Counted from the first letter of the stretch, positions 25,115-36,237 are shown. The stretch: 64,000 nt of DNA from Purpureocillium takamizusanense (GCF_022605165.1 NC_063072.1:2108001-2172000), one strand, 5' to 3'. The notes: generated by a model not told the origin, from the letters alone. Numbers and translations: made by a program.

Positions 25115-25750
25115 TTGCTCATCACCCCCCGGCTTCTGCAAGCTTCCCATCAACGGATACAGTACAAACGACCAAAAGGACACAGCCCCAATCCTGCTTG
25201 TGCTGGGCAAAGTGGCTGGCCATGAAGGTTTGCATCTACATAGCCTCCCCACCCTCTTGCCGCGGCCATCCAAGCCCGCCCTCCCTGTTCTTGGATCGTG
25301 CGTGTGCGTGCGTGCATGCATGCGTGCGCTCCTCGTGTTTGTGCCTCTGCCCCTGGACTTCACGAAGCGTGCCGTGCCGGCCTCAGCCGAACGTCCAGCT
25401 ACCCGAAGGCTAAAATGACCCATCTGCAACGCCATGAGCAGGCAGGCATTACGGATGGTAATACGCGCAGTCGTGTCAGGCGAGGCGTGCAACACGGACA
25501 TGTATCCGCCCGCCAAACTTGGGTAGGACGGGGCATGCCCAGTACTGGCAGCGTGCCCGCCCCCCCCCCGCGCGGGGCGTAATGACCGTCTTGCCACAGG
25601 TTAGGCAGGCAACAAGTAGGCGTCCGAAGGTCCTCGGCTTCCTCCCCATCCCTTCACGCCCCGACTATCCAAGCTCACATGTCGCCATGATGGCATTCGT
25701 GAGATAGGCAGCATGGCGGTCTGGGGTCTTGATCATGTCTCGAGGCCCCC

Positions 25751-26891
25751 TCACCGTGCCGAGACCCGCGCCCCGAGTCTGCCCGTCGAGAGAAAGCCCC
25801 TATTGCCCATCTCGCCCCTCCAGCCGATGCCCAACACGCCGAATGTGACTCTGCCATCGGCTCCGCGAGGCCGCGGCTGCTCCCCGTCCTCCGCTTTGCC
25901 ATTGTCGGCCGCCTTGTCCACCTGCTGCTGCTGCTCGACCAGGAAGCACACCTGCTCCACCTCGCCGGGCTGCAACACGGGCTTCGCGCTCCCGCTCGAC
26001 TCCCAGTTGCAGTCCTTGTATCGAAATCCATCCTCGAGCTCCATGGCCACCTTCTCCAACTGTACCACGTCCTCGCTGCAGTTCTCGAGCTGCGCCTCGA
26101 GCACCCACCTCTGACCGCCGCCGCCGCCGCCGTCGGTCTGCTCGCCCTGCTTGTGCAGCGACGTCGGCAGCGCGCCAACCTTTGTCCGCACGATGAGAGA
26201 CGCCTTGCAGATAAACTGGTAGAGCTTCCTAAACGTCCGAGTCCGTCCGCTTGTCTCCGTCGCTTCGTAGTAGCTCACCGTCACGGCGAGCACGTGGTTC
26301 CCCTCTTCCTTGAGGTCGAATGAGACCACTTTCTGCAGCGTGCCCGCTGGTTCGAGGTCAACGCCACCTACGGCCACTGCGGCAGCTGCTGCGGCACCGG
26401 CCTCGCCGTGGGGCGGCGCGGGCCCCAGGTCGAGCTTGTGCGCCGCCCCGAGGCCCGGCGTCTTCATCTCTGCCTCGATGCGCACATCGCGGATCTGCTT
26501 GCCAGCATCGGGCGTCAGGTCGTTGTTCGCGCAGAGCGTGCAGCTAAAGGTCTCCCCGACGTAGGCAGAGCCAAAGGACACGGGCAGGTTGAGAATCGGG
26601 CTGAGGACAAAGGGCGCTGGGTTCGTCTCGGGCGCCGGGGCCGCGGCCGACGCGTAAGCGAGGGAGGCGGGTGCCGCGGTCGGAATCGTCCCGGGGACGG
26701 AAAGAGGAGGCTCGACGGGATACTGTGACACGAGAGAGGGGCGTGAGAGGCTGCAAGCCCCAACCTCGAGGTCAGCCTGCCGTCGCCTATGTAGTCGAAA
26801 GACCCGCCGGGGATACTTGCCGGAGCACCTTGACGGAGACAGAGTGAGGCTCCTTTATGGGGTCATGAGACGGATATCTTTGGTGGCTCAT
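25751..26891 (-). CDS. TRAPPC13: TRAPP complex subunit 13 (DUF974)
   Basis: Two exons, 26821-26891 and 25751-26750, give 356 aa. Exon 1 encodes MSHQRYPSHDPIKEPHSVS followed by VKVL, and exon 2 continues with LSRPSLVSQYPVEPP, the conserved start of the family. The only join that keeps this sequence uses a GC donor (GCAAGT) and a TTGCAG acceptor, a probable GC-AG intron of 70 nt. Family motifs follow: FVLSPILNLPVSFGSAYVGETFSCTLCANND, with a beta-sandwich region and, near the end, GVLGIGWRGEMGNRGFLSTG. TRAPPC13 is a subunit of the metazoan/filamentous-fungal TRAPP III complex, which activates Rab1/Ypt1 in ER-Golgi traffic and autophagy; it is absent from budding yeast. Ala/Gly-rich inserts sit between the conserved blocks. 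The TGA at 25751-25753 gives a natural C-terminus, though a short further exon cannot be ruled out. Confidence 0.92.
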
Positions 26892-27770
26892 TTTGGCGTT
26901 CTGGTTGCTGGGCCGGCAGGCGGGGGATGCAGACGTAAGAGACGGGCCCCAAGTCTCGACGTGAGAGCAGAGAGGGAGAGAGAGCCAGTGCTTGCAGGGA
27001 TATGCAGCGGAGATGGGGCGGACAAGGGCCGCCAGGGGCGGTGGGGGAAGCACACAGCTCTATCGATAAGCATTTCGCCCAGGGTCCGTCCGTATCTTCT
27101 CCACATACGTCACAGTTGTGGGCGGGGGTCTCACTCACTACGCACGTACTTGGTACTACCTAATCAAACAGTTCGACGTCGTACATACTACGGTACTTCG
27201 CATAACCTACTTCATGTCATTGCATTCAACCACGAAACTTTGTCTATACCTTGATGAGTTGCTCTTCGCCTCAAGTCGCCGCGCGATGGGTTGTTTTCTT
27301 TGAGCGTGAGGTCAAGTCCAGGCTCGACTGGTCGTGCGCCATCTCCATGCTGATGGCTACTATGCAAAGGCTCCTTTGTCTAGGTCCGGTCTATAAATCC
27401 ACATCATCACCATGGCCGTTGTTGACCTGTCGCCTCGTATTCAACTTGACGGGTTTTTAGAATCTTTTACGTGTCTGAATGGAATCAGCTCATAGCTCCC
27501 GCCAGCAGCACTGCGAGGTCAATATACTAGCATTAGCAGACGGCGCCGTTACCAATCCAGAAGCATCCTCTTTCCACACAACAAAACAGTCGGGTGTGTC
27601 CCTATCCTTTGGTCAGTCTCGGGGCCTAGAGCCCACCCGACAGCAACGCAGTAGCCCAGTCTCACCATCCAATTACTTGCCCTGTCTCTCACCTTTACAA
27701 GCCAGGCGGAGGCGGGACCTACGGTGGAACAGATTAGTGGGCTGTTCGTGATTCCTTGCCAAAAGAGAAC
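26892..27770. other. Intergenic region upstream of TRAPPC13
   Basis: 0.9 kb between the TRAPPC13 start and the stop of the KHDC4-like gene, both on the minus strand. It serves as TRAPPC13 promoter and KHDC4-like 3' region. No coding sequence is recognised. Confidence 0.55.
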
Positions 27771-29825
27771 TTAACGCACAGCATTGTAGCCACCACTGCC
27801 CCCAGGAGGTGGCGGCGGCGGAGGATTGCCGCCCGGGGGAGGAGGCGGGGCAGCATCCGAAGGGGGTGGGGGAGGCGGCGCAGATTCACTGGGCGGCGGC
27901 GGAGGTGCCGCGGCAGAGTCCGTGCCTGACTGGCCCTGTGCCTGTTGCTGATAGTAGTAGTACCATGCAAGATAGCTGCTCATTGTTAGCCTACGTTTCT
28001 TCTCTGGCTCGACGCGTGCGCACAAACGTACTTCTGGTAGCCACCGTAGGCAGCATAGGGGTCCGCGCCATTCGCATAATACTGAGAGTACTGCGACCAG
28101 TCGGCAGAACCCGCGGTGCTAGCTGTCCCAGGAGCGACAGGAGATGATCCTGGAGGGGCCGCGTGCTCGGAGCCTTGTCGGCCGTACGAATACGAAGACT
28201 GGTCTTGCGACCTACCTCCGCCACGGTAGTGGTCGCCACCACCACCATAGCGGTCCCCGCCAAAGCCGCCTCTCTCGCGCGGGGGACGAGACTTGTGGGC
28301 TTCGTACTGCTCTCTGACTGAGCTTACCAAGTCCTCGCAGAGCTCCTTACCCTTCTCGACCATATGGGCATCGGGCCCACTGAGACATATTGTTAGCCGC
28401 TTGCAAGTCTGCGGCAGGTGTTATCGGAGACATACGTTACGTGGAGGAACATGTCCTCTTCGCTTTCGCGACCCGTGGCATTCTCGAGGTATCCAGAGCC
28501 GCGGCCCTTGATCTGCACTCGACAGCCCGTCTCGGACTGGATGTGCTTCACGTATGCGCCACCAGCGCCAACGATCTGGGCGCGGATGTTGAAGCCGGGA
28601 AGAGACTCGAGGCCAATGGTGATCTTCTCCTCTGGCCATTTACGCTGTCCAGAATTGAGCGTAAGCAATGAATTCGGGGCAAAAGACCAACGCCATCGAC
28701 ACCAGGACACCAAGGACTTACACGACCATACTCGTCACGCTCAACTTGCGGCTGCTGCTCCTGATCGCGCCGTCTGAAGCGGCGCTCGTCTACTAGCTGA
28801 GGGAGCTCTTGTTGGATCAGCTCGTCGATCTTGGCCACCGCAGCCTCCAAGCCTTCCTTGGTCCGACTGGTGACGTGAAGGTACAGAGGAGGGTTCTGGC
28901 ATAGTCAGTAAGCCATTGTTCGTGTCGCGAATGACTGTGGCCCAACGTACCGACGGGGTGGCCATGCTCTTGTTCGGGTAGTAGCTGCCACGCGTTGTCA
29001 CGTCTGGGGCTCAAGGTCAATCTTTGACTCGCAAAAGAGTCTCCCGGAATCGATACGTACCAGCGCCGGTTTCGTCCTTGATCTGTCGGAGGGAGGGTGT
29101 TAGTAGAGGCAAAGATGAGGGGGTTTGCATACGAAAGATGGCGGTGGCGCGCGAGCGTGGGAGCAAGCGGTACGTCATTCGCGACAGGTGCCCGCCGTGG
29201 GACTGAGCTGAGGCATCAGTGAGGATGGTTTGAGGGCAATATTTACCATTTTTTGGGTGGCTCCCTTGGTGAGCGTGTAGCGGTTGCGCAAGTCGTTGAC
29301 CTCAATGTCCTTGATGTAGTCGCCGTCCGAGACGTACATCTCGCCGTCAATCTTGCGATGGGCGCCCGCGCTGCTGGAAGACGCCGGCGCCGTGGCGGAA
29401 GCCGCAGGCGGGGGGGACTGGCTGTCCGGCTTCTGAATGGGGGGGACGTCAACGTGCTGAATGCCTTTTCGAGCCTGGAGTTGAGCGTTGATTCGAGCGG
29501 CCGCGGCAGCTGCGCGTCCATCAGTCAGCACGACGCCGCCGTACGTACTGGGAGGGGGGCTTTCATTGCAGAGCAAATGATGCGTGGGGAGGAGGGAAAA
29601 TTCGATCGATGCTGACTTACCTGCCGCAGCGGCGGGATCAACAGAGGGCGACTTCTTGGCCTCGGCCGAAGCGTCTCGGGGCAGCGGGCTACGATCTCGC
29701 GCGTCGGAGGTACGGCGGGCGGGCGGCGAGCGCGAGCGGCGATCGAAGCGGGAGGGCCTCTTAGGCTCGGGCTCCATCTGGTCGAATCGCGACCGCTTGG
29801 CCGTCGGGCGGTCTGCGTCGCTCAT
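27771..29825 (-). CDS. KH-domain RNA-binding protein, KHDC4/BLOM7-like
   Basis: Eight exons join in phase to 492 aa: 29621-29825, 29247-29509, 29061-29082, 28951-29003, 28722-28895, 28436-28644, 28032-28379 and 27771-27975. The third is a 22-nt microexon encoding IKDETGA. After an Arg/Ser-rich N-terminus (KRSRFDQ...RRSRSPP), a first KH-like region spans about 130-225 (IEVNDLRNRYTLTKGATQ, GADVTTRGSYYPN, PPLYLHVTSRT). A second KH domain spans about 240-330 with GAGGAYVKHIQSETGCRVQI. The C-terminus is Gly/Tyr-rich and then polyproline (about 445-490). This order matches human KHDC4, a splicing-associated protein that aids 5' splice-site choice in the nucleus. I chose the ATG of MSDADRPTAKRSRFDQ; the frame stays open further upstream, but that extension is Cys-rich and unlike the family. 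Confidence 0.88.
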
Positions 29826-31703
29826 GATGGCGGCGGCGGCGGGCAAAGGTTGGTGGCAGGTGAGAGAGGGCTCGGAATCTCGCGTCGGCCTTGCTGTGTA
29901 ACGGATGTTGAAACAATGCCAGGTGGCAAACGATGCGAGGCCAGATGACAGCAGTCGGCAGCCAAGGCCAGGGGGGCGGCAGCAGCAGCAGCAAGGCTGC
30001 GGCGCGTTGCAGAGGTGTGGTCGCACGAGGGTGTTGCGGTGACGGAGAGCCAACCTTGATGTCGAGGAGATGAAGATGCCAGAAAATTATAGTAGCGAGG
30101 CTGCGGTGCCTGTGCTGCCTGCAAACGGCAAGGTGAGTGGTCGGTGGATGGCCACGGCAATACTGTACTTCTTATTGCGGGTACGTACCGAACGATTGTG
30201 GGGCCACGGATGTTGCTGAGGCGGGCGCAGACTCTGGAGCAAACCGACCGAGAGTCACTGAAGTATGGATCCCATTCATTGTCGATTCGGCATCCTCTCA
30301 GCCTTGCATTGCAGCCTTGCGCGTCAGGCCGCTGTGATGCACCCGTGCCATGAAACGCCCAGGCTCATAGTAACAGGCAGGTGCTGTCCGGCGTCTTGAT
30401 GCCGGGTACTTGCTTTGAAGCAAACGACGAAGAAGAAGTCGGTTGGCCGAGCGTCCGGCGTTGCGTGTGTCAGAACAACAAGCTCCTGCGGCAGACCACG
30501 TCGTCCATCGTCTCGCAGCAGGCGTAAGTTTTACCAGCGATACCATGAGAGCAGCAGCCGCAGCAGCAGCAGCAGCATCAACACCAAGTATTAGATGAAG
30601 GTGCCGCTTTGCACGCAGGCAGTCATTCTTCTTTTGTGGCCAGGACATTGTACATACGTAGCTTGGGTTCCGTTCGATCAAGCGCGTGCCGGTACGTATG
30701 CCGCCGTTTTTCGAAGACGGTCAAGGCCAGCAGGTCACTGCGCGGGACGTCGTCGCGCATTTGTCTGATCGTCATCGGTATCCCGCTTCCCGTGGCCTGG
30801 GGAACCGATCTCGAACCTTTTCTCGTCGACTGTGTTGGAAGAACCGTCCTTGACCACCCATCTATCCACCCCCCGCGCGATCGATGCGACAAACAACCAA
30901 CAAGCGGGAAGCCGCTGATGATTGATGGCTTGCGTCCACTAGCCAACATGCAATGACTGGATTATGCCGCGGCTCGGTCGCCCGCCATAACGTACTTTGT
31001 ACATGCATCGGCACGACGCGGTGTCGCACAGCAGGACGAGAGACGGTGGGCGGCGCCAAAGGATTATTAGGCGCGGTCCGCGGTCGTGCCGCCGGGAACC
31101 AGCCCAGATCAGGCATTGATCTCTCTCTCTGTCTTTCTGTTGACCCATTCGCCCTCTCACCTAACTTGGTCTCTGGTCATCCGTCCAGCTGCCCTTGTCG
31201 GCTGCATGTCGTTGTCTCGGCGATTGGGAGGCGGCCGCTGGGGGCAAGTTTGTCATTCAACCGGCTACGTACTTGGTAGTGCCTGCCACCTTGGTGAGAT
31301 TCGCCAGCTGCACCTGCACCATCCAGCAGCTCGGGGAATTATTTTCTTCCTGGCAAAGAAGCAGCTGCCACCCAATACATTCCCGCGGCTATTCATTACC
31401 TGGATGGACTCCCATGCCTCATGGTCCACGCCGGGTGCTAGCTGGATGGACATTCTACCATGCACAACCTTGTCCCCACGCTCCTACTTATAAACGACCT
31501 GTCAATTCACTCCCATCTGCTTCCGACATGGCAGGACAGTTCGGGTTCTTCCCTCGTGTCTGCAGCAATTCAGGAGAGAAAAGGAAGAAGAAAACAGGGA
31601 ACAAAAACAACATGGCGAGCACGATGCATGCATGCATGCATGGCAGAAGGATTCAGCCTGCAATTGCAAAACGCAGCAGCAGCCTCGAATCATGGACACG
31701 CCG

Positions 31704-31775
31704 ACGCACCACCACCACCACCACCACCACCTCATCCTCCTCATCCTCCTCCTCCTCCACCACCACCACGTACCA
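31704..31775. repeat. CAC / TCC triplet microsatellite cluster
   Basis: A run of CAC triplets, then TCC/TCA triplets, then CAC again. Triplet structure opens all forward frames, which explains several long artefactual frames here. Confidence 0.85.
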
Positions 31776-32354
31776 CCACGACACCACCCCCAAAACCCCG
31801 CGCAACAACAACAGCAGCAGCGAGGTGACGAGCTACAGAGCTGTGCATGACTTAGACGCCGGGCCCCCCCGCGCCCAACACAAATGGTGGACCGCATCAT
31901 CCCATGATTGGCGTGCAGCCTCTCCAAGTGCGCGCCTCCGACCGACCTGCCCGCGGGGGGTTGGCGCTTAGACGCAGCTCGCCATATGGCACAAAGCCAA
32001 CAACCAACCCACCCAACCAATGTCTTCAAGTCCTGCCCCGGGCCGCCGCCTTGCCCAAGTGAGTCGGTCAGTCGGTCGGGGAGCCAGGCTGATGACAGCA
32101 GCCCCATGTGTGCATGTCTGTCGTTGTTGCTTCGGGCGTCTGCGCGTCTAGATTCCCGCCACTATCTGCTTCATGCAGCGTTAGGGGCGCTTGCCTGCCC
32201 TTCAGCCCGGGGTTCCATGTTGCCTCCGCCGCCGCCGCATATTCCGTAACGACTCTCCCCTCCCCCCGGGTTTCTGTTCTAGTATATACATTGGTGTGCT
32301 TGCCCGACCCCGTTGTCGCCCTGTTGGTTCGTTGTCCGGTCTTGTGTTCTGCGA

Positions 32355-32470
32355 CTCCCCGGTTCTGCTGCTGTTGCTGCTGCTGCTACTGCTGCTGCTG
32401 CCACTGCCGCTGCTACTCACATTGAACACTGCCCCGTCGTCGTCGTCGTCGTCGTTCTCGTCACCGTCGC
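32355..32470. repeat. CTG and CGT triplet runs in a 5' leader
   Basis: Imperfect CTG triplets (about 32362-32412) are followed by CGT/CGTCGC triplets (about 32432-32470), ending 235 bp before the next ATG. They are probably transcribed as leader sequence. Confidence 0.75.
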
Positions 32471-32704
32471 CGTCGTTCCCCTCGAGGCAGGCAAGTTAGC
32501 AAAGCAGCGGCAAGTGCCGTCGTATTACCTAGTCCCTGGGCCTCTTGCAGTGAGGACGCCCTGGGCAGCGGCACCTCACCACCTCATCGACTATTCATTT
32601 CGTATCTCTCTTGCCTCCGTTCAGCCAACAACAACATCACGACGGTCTCATCCGTTTTCCGCTTTTCCTTTCGAGTAGTCTTTGCGAAACAAACCCGGTC
32701 GGCC

Positions 32705-34147
32705 ATGGCCTCGCAGGGGACACCACCAAACACGGCCAAGAGGCCGAGGCTCTCTCTGCAGATCAGAACGTCATGCCTCTCTCCCTCCAAGGGACTGCGA
32801 GGAGGCCCCGTCAACCCCAGCGATCCAACGGCATTCAACACCCTCTCCAATGCCTACGTCACCGCCATCGAGAGATCCTCCGCCTCGTCATCGTTGTCGA
32901 CGACGCAGTCAGAGCCCATCACCGCCATCAACACACTCCAGGCCTTCACCCTCGAGACCCCCGCCGAGCCCAGGCCGCCCCGCGTCTTCACCCCATACGT
33001 CGCCAGCTACCCCGAGACGCCGCTCACGGCCCTCTCCAACTCCCCGTCCCAGATGGAAATCAAGTTCCCCAGCACCATGACGGCCACCCCGCCGCTGTCA
33101 GCCACTGCCGACGCCAGCCCCGCACAGGTCTTTACTTTCTCTTCGTCGTCGTCGTCTTTGTCGAGCGCCGCGGCCAAGAAGGCACCCGCGACGTTGGCGT
33201 CACCTGTCGACGGCCGCCCCACGAGTAGCAGTATCACTCGCAGGAGGATATACGCCGGCCTCGCCGGCGGGGAGCTCCCGTACACGCACCCACGGAGCCT
33301 CCACAGCATCCTCCGCAACTCTCCCCTCCCACCGAGGACCGCCATCCCGCCGCCGTCGCCGAGGAGGCAATCGCTCCGGCTGCAGGAAAAGGCGGCCAAG
33401 AAAGTCGAGTACAACAACCCCCTAACCCAGGATATCATCACCAACACGTACGTCAAGTCTCACATCGATCTCTTGACAGACGATACGTCCCCCAACACCC
33501 CACCCTTGCCAACGGCGACGGATTCCGTCCTGGACGTCGCCCTGTCCTTCACCGCCAACGAACTCCGGGACGGCGGCCAAACGCCCGGCCCCTTTGAGGA
33601 AACGCGCCGGAGGATGGCTGGCCTGGGCGTGCCGCAATTGCCCTCGCCCGTAGAGAACGGCGGGCCGCGCAAGCGAAAGAGGGCGGAGAAGAAGCGTCAG
33701 TGGCGGTGGACGATAGGCCAGGAAGACGACGACGACGACGACGAGGGTGCGGCTGTCGTTACGGCAGTGGTAGATGAGACGACGACGACAACGACGAAGC
33801 CAGGAGACCCAACAGCGCCGTCGCACAAAGAAGGCAATCCCGCGGCAGCTGCCCCGCGGATAACGTACCTGGAAACACCAGCCCCCAGCATTGAGAGCGC
33901 CAGTTCCTTATCGGAGGCTGGCGATATCGACGTGGAAATGTCGGACACCAGCAGCGTCCTGTCTGCCGACGACCAGCGCGGCCGAGCGCGGCTCCGCGCC
34001 CCGAGCGAGACGGAGCCGGATCTCAAGACGCCCACCGCGCCCGGCAAGGTCAACAACGGCAGCCACGCTGCGGGGCAGAACCGCGATACCCCGATCCCGG
34101 AGCTGTCCGATAAGAGGGATACCCCGGTGCCGCCAGAGCTGGTGTGA
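32705..34147 (+). CDS. Conserved ascomycete Pro/Ser/Thr-rich protein, function unknown
   Basis: A single-exon frame of 480 aa from an ATG in good context. I recognise the N-terminal style MASQGTPPNTAKRPRLSLQI as that of an uncharacterised protein family seen in filamentous ascomycetes, but no domain is visible. The basic start AKRPRLSLQ and the later cluster PRKRKRAEKKRQWRW (near 320-335) look like nuclear localisation signals. Many Ser/Thr-Pro sites occur, such as FTLETPAEP, YPETPLTAL, NTPPLP and YLETPAPS, and the C-terminus repeats RDTPIPEL / RDTPVPPEL. A region around 180-275 is the least biased (RRIYAGLAGGELPYTHPRSL, LTQDIITNTYVKSHIDLL) and is the best candidate for a folded or binding part. 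An Asp run follows the second basic cluster. A nuclear, phosphorylated, mostly disordered protein is my inference. It is convergent with anthranilate synthase. Confidence 0.75.
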   Translation: MASQGTPPNTAKRPRLSLQIRTSCLSPSKGLRGGPVNPSDPTAFNTLSNAYVTAIERSSASSSLSTTQSEPITAINTLQAFTLETPAEPRPPRVFTPYVASYPETPLTALSNSPSQMEIKFPSTMTATPPLSATADASPAQVFTFSSSSSSLSSAAAKKAPATLASPVDGRPTSSSITRRRIYAGLAGGELPYTHPRSLHSILRNSPLPPRTAIPPPSPRRQSLRLQEKAAKKVEYNNPLTQDIITNTYVKSHIDLLTDDTSPNTPPLPTATDSVLDVALSFTANELRDGGQTPGPFEETRRRMAGLGVPQLPSPVENGGPRKRKRAEKKRQWRWTIGQEDDDDDDEGAAVVTAVVDETTTTTTKPGDPTAPSHKEGNPAAAAPRITYLETPAPSIESASSLSEAGDIDVEMSDTSSVLSADDQRGRARLRAPSETEPDLKTPTAPGKVNNGSHAAGQNRDTPIPELSDKRDTPVPPELV

Positions 34148-34590
34148 GTGGTGGTGCGGCGCGAGGATGGAAGGGGGAAAGGGGGGAAGGGGGGAAAGGG
34201 GGCTAGCGAGGCGAAAAATTGTCAGCCAGGTGTTACACCGGGTATGCGGTTCACAAGGCGCATGGGATTTACAAGTATTGCTCAAGCATAAGCATGGCGG
34301 CGGCGGCGGCGGCAACGCATTCACGAAGACACGAATAACTAGCGCGAGTGCTCTCCTTGTTGAGGCACAATCAGGGTCCAGAGTAGTTAGCTAGCCCCTC
34401 CACCTCGGCCAGGGACAGCAGACAGGACTTAAATTGATACTCATATATGATCGAAATTTAATCGCCCGTTGAGATCCTGCCCTACTACTTTGATTTGGAT
34501 TGTCAAGATCTATGTCAGAACCCGTCTAACCCACACAGATTTATATTCGCAACAAAGGACGCCTGGCATGCAATAGAACTGTTTCGGCTG
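34148..34590. other. Convergent 3' region with G-rich tract
   Basis: Between the stops of two convergent genes. The plus strand carries four G runs at 34173-34202 just past the left stop. The right half is AT-rich, as expected for polyadenylation regions. No gene is seen. Confidence 0.6.
34173..34202 (+). repeat. G-rich tract with four G runs
   Basis: Four runs of five or six G separated by two or three A within 30 bp, fitting the simple G-quadruplex pattern. It begins about 25 bp after the stop of the upstream gene, on its transcribed-sense strand. Confidence 0.75.
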
Positions 34591-36237
34591 TCACCTCCCG
34601 GCAGCCTTGGCAGCCTCCTGCTGTTGCTGTTGGTAGTACATTTCCTCGGCTGACTTGATGCAAGACATGTTGGCGCCCAGCTTGTTGATGGTCTCCTGCC
34701 ACTCGTCGTACTCGTCCGAATCGAAGACGATACCTCCGCCTACGTTTTCAGGACAGGGTCAGTAGACATGAAGGGGCGCGTGATTTGCGTATAAGAACCA
34801 GGACTTACCTGCTTGGAGATATGCGACGCCATCCTTGGTCATCATGGTGCGCAGTGCAATGCACGTGTCCATGGCGCCCTCTACTGGGTTGCCATGCTCG
34901 TCCTCGCTGCCGTAACCAAAGTACCCAACCGCACCGGCGTATATGCCGCGCTTCTCCTTCTCCAGCTCGGCAATGAGCTCCATGGCCCGGACCTTGGGGG
35001 CTCCAGAGACCGTGCCGGCAGGGAAGACGGAGCGGAAGGCGTCGAACCTCGTCTTATCGGGCCGCAGGACGCCGGAGACCTGCGAGACGAGGTGCTGGAC
35101 GTGGCTGAACTTTTCCACCACCATCAGGCGGTCGACGCGGACCGTAAAGGGGTCACCGACGCGGTTGATGTCGTTGCGGGCCAGGTCCACCAGCATGACG
35201 TGTTCGGCGCGGTCCTTGAGCGAGCTGCTCAGCTCGTCGGCGAGCCTCTGGTCCTCCTCGGGCGTCTTGCCGCGCTTGACGGTGCCCGCGATGGGGTGTG
35301 TGATGATCCTACCGGCCTCGCTCTTGACGAGCAGCTCCGGGGAGGCACCGACGATCTGGAAATCCTTGCAGTTGACGTAGAACAGGTACGGAGACGGGTT
35401 CACGGTCCGCAGGTGTCTGTATATGTTGAAGGGGTGTAGGCTTGTGGGGCGGGCAAACCGCTGCGACGGGACGGCCTGGAAGATGTCGCCCCGGACGATG
35501 TGCTCCTTGAGTTTGGTGACGTGCGCCTCGTAGCCCTCGCGGCCGACATTGGACTTGGCCTCCTGGCCGAGGACTATGGGGTCCTGCTTGGGTACCTCGA
35601 CGTCGGGCGAGTTGAGCACCTCGACGAGCTCGTCGACGGTGGCGCGGGCCTTTTCGTACGCCTCGTCGAGGGTCCCGGCGGAGGGGTCCTCGGGGACGTT
35701 GACGTAGCTGATGACCTTGATGACGCCGAAGAAGCGGTCAAAGGCGACAATGGTGTCGAAGAGCATGAAGAGCGACTCGGGGATCTTGAGCACGTCCTTC
35801 ATGGGCCGCGCCGTCTTGGGCTCGAAGTAGCGGACGCAGTCGTAGCCGACGTAGCCGATGGCGCCGCCCGTCAGCGGCGGGAGCTGCAGGTCGGGGACGC
35901 GGGCGACGACATGGCGGGCGAGCTCCTCCTCGAGGGCGGGCAGGGGGTCCGTCTCCGGGCCGTAGCCGGGCCCCGTGGCGAGGATCTTGCGCGGGCCGGC
36001 GCCGACGAAGCTGTAGCGGCCGACCTGCTCGGTGGCGGCCGACTCGAAGAGGAAGGAGTAGTCGGAGGAGGAGTGCGCCGAGATCTTGAGGTAGGCGGCG
36101 GACGGGGTGATGAGGTCGGACGAGATCTGGCGGTACACGGGGACGAGAGTCGGTCTCTTGCCGGGGCCCGTGTGCGGCTGGTCGACAATGGACCGGACCG
36201 CGTCGAGCGACGGGTGAAGGGCTCGCTGCGGCGCCAT
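34591..36237 (-). CDS. TRP2: Anthranilate synthase component I
   Basis: Two exons, 34809-36237 and 34591-34739, joined across a 69-nt intron (GTAAGT...CGTAG) give 525 aa. The enzyme converts chorismate and ammonia (from the glutaminase subunit) to anthranilate, the first step of tryptophan synthesis. The feedback element FESA is at 64-67. The chorismate-binding domain carries [96 protein letters not shown] and [13 protein letters not shown]. Exon 2 supplies the ending [14 protein letters not shown] and [14 protein letters not shown]. No catalytic motif is missing. The protein is cytosolic, with no presequence. A perfect TGAGTCA lies 190 bp upstream of the ATG. A long frame on the opposite strand is a shadow of the strong codon bias. 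Confidence 0.97.

Larger units (their letters stand above)
18440..25750. other. 7.3 kb island without recognisable genes
   Basis: No frame here shows a known domain or an amino-acid composition unlike random GC-rich DNA. The stretch contains many short tandem repeats (listed separately), homopurine/homopyrimidine patches, and recurring words around TACCTAGGTA, for example near 19537-19550, 20140-20215 and 24290-24310. The first ~1 kb is probably promoter and leader of the DENN gene. Long non-coding RNAs or remnant repeats are possible but cannot be shown from sequence alone. Confidence 0.6.
29826..32704. other. 2.9 kb divergent intergenic region
   Basis: It lies between the KHDC4-like gene (minus) and the Pro/Ser/Thr-rich gene (plus). 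It carries a CAC/CTC-triplet cluster near 31704-31775, a TGCA run near 31626-31642, and CTG and CGT runs in the probable leader of the right-hand gene (about 32355-32470). No gene is recognised. Confidence 0.55.

Noticed and set aside
18440..25750. Transposon remnant
   Set aside because: No transposase, integrase or reverse transcriptase motif, and I could not find long terminal or inverted repeats by eye. A decayed non-coding element cannot be excluded.
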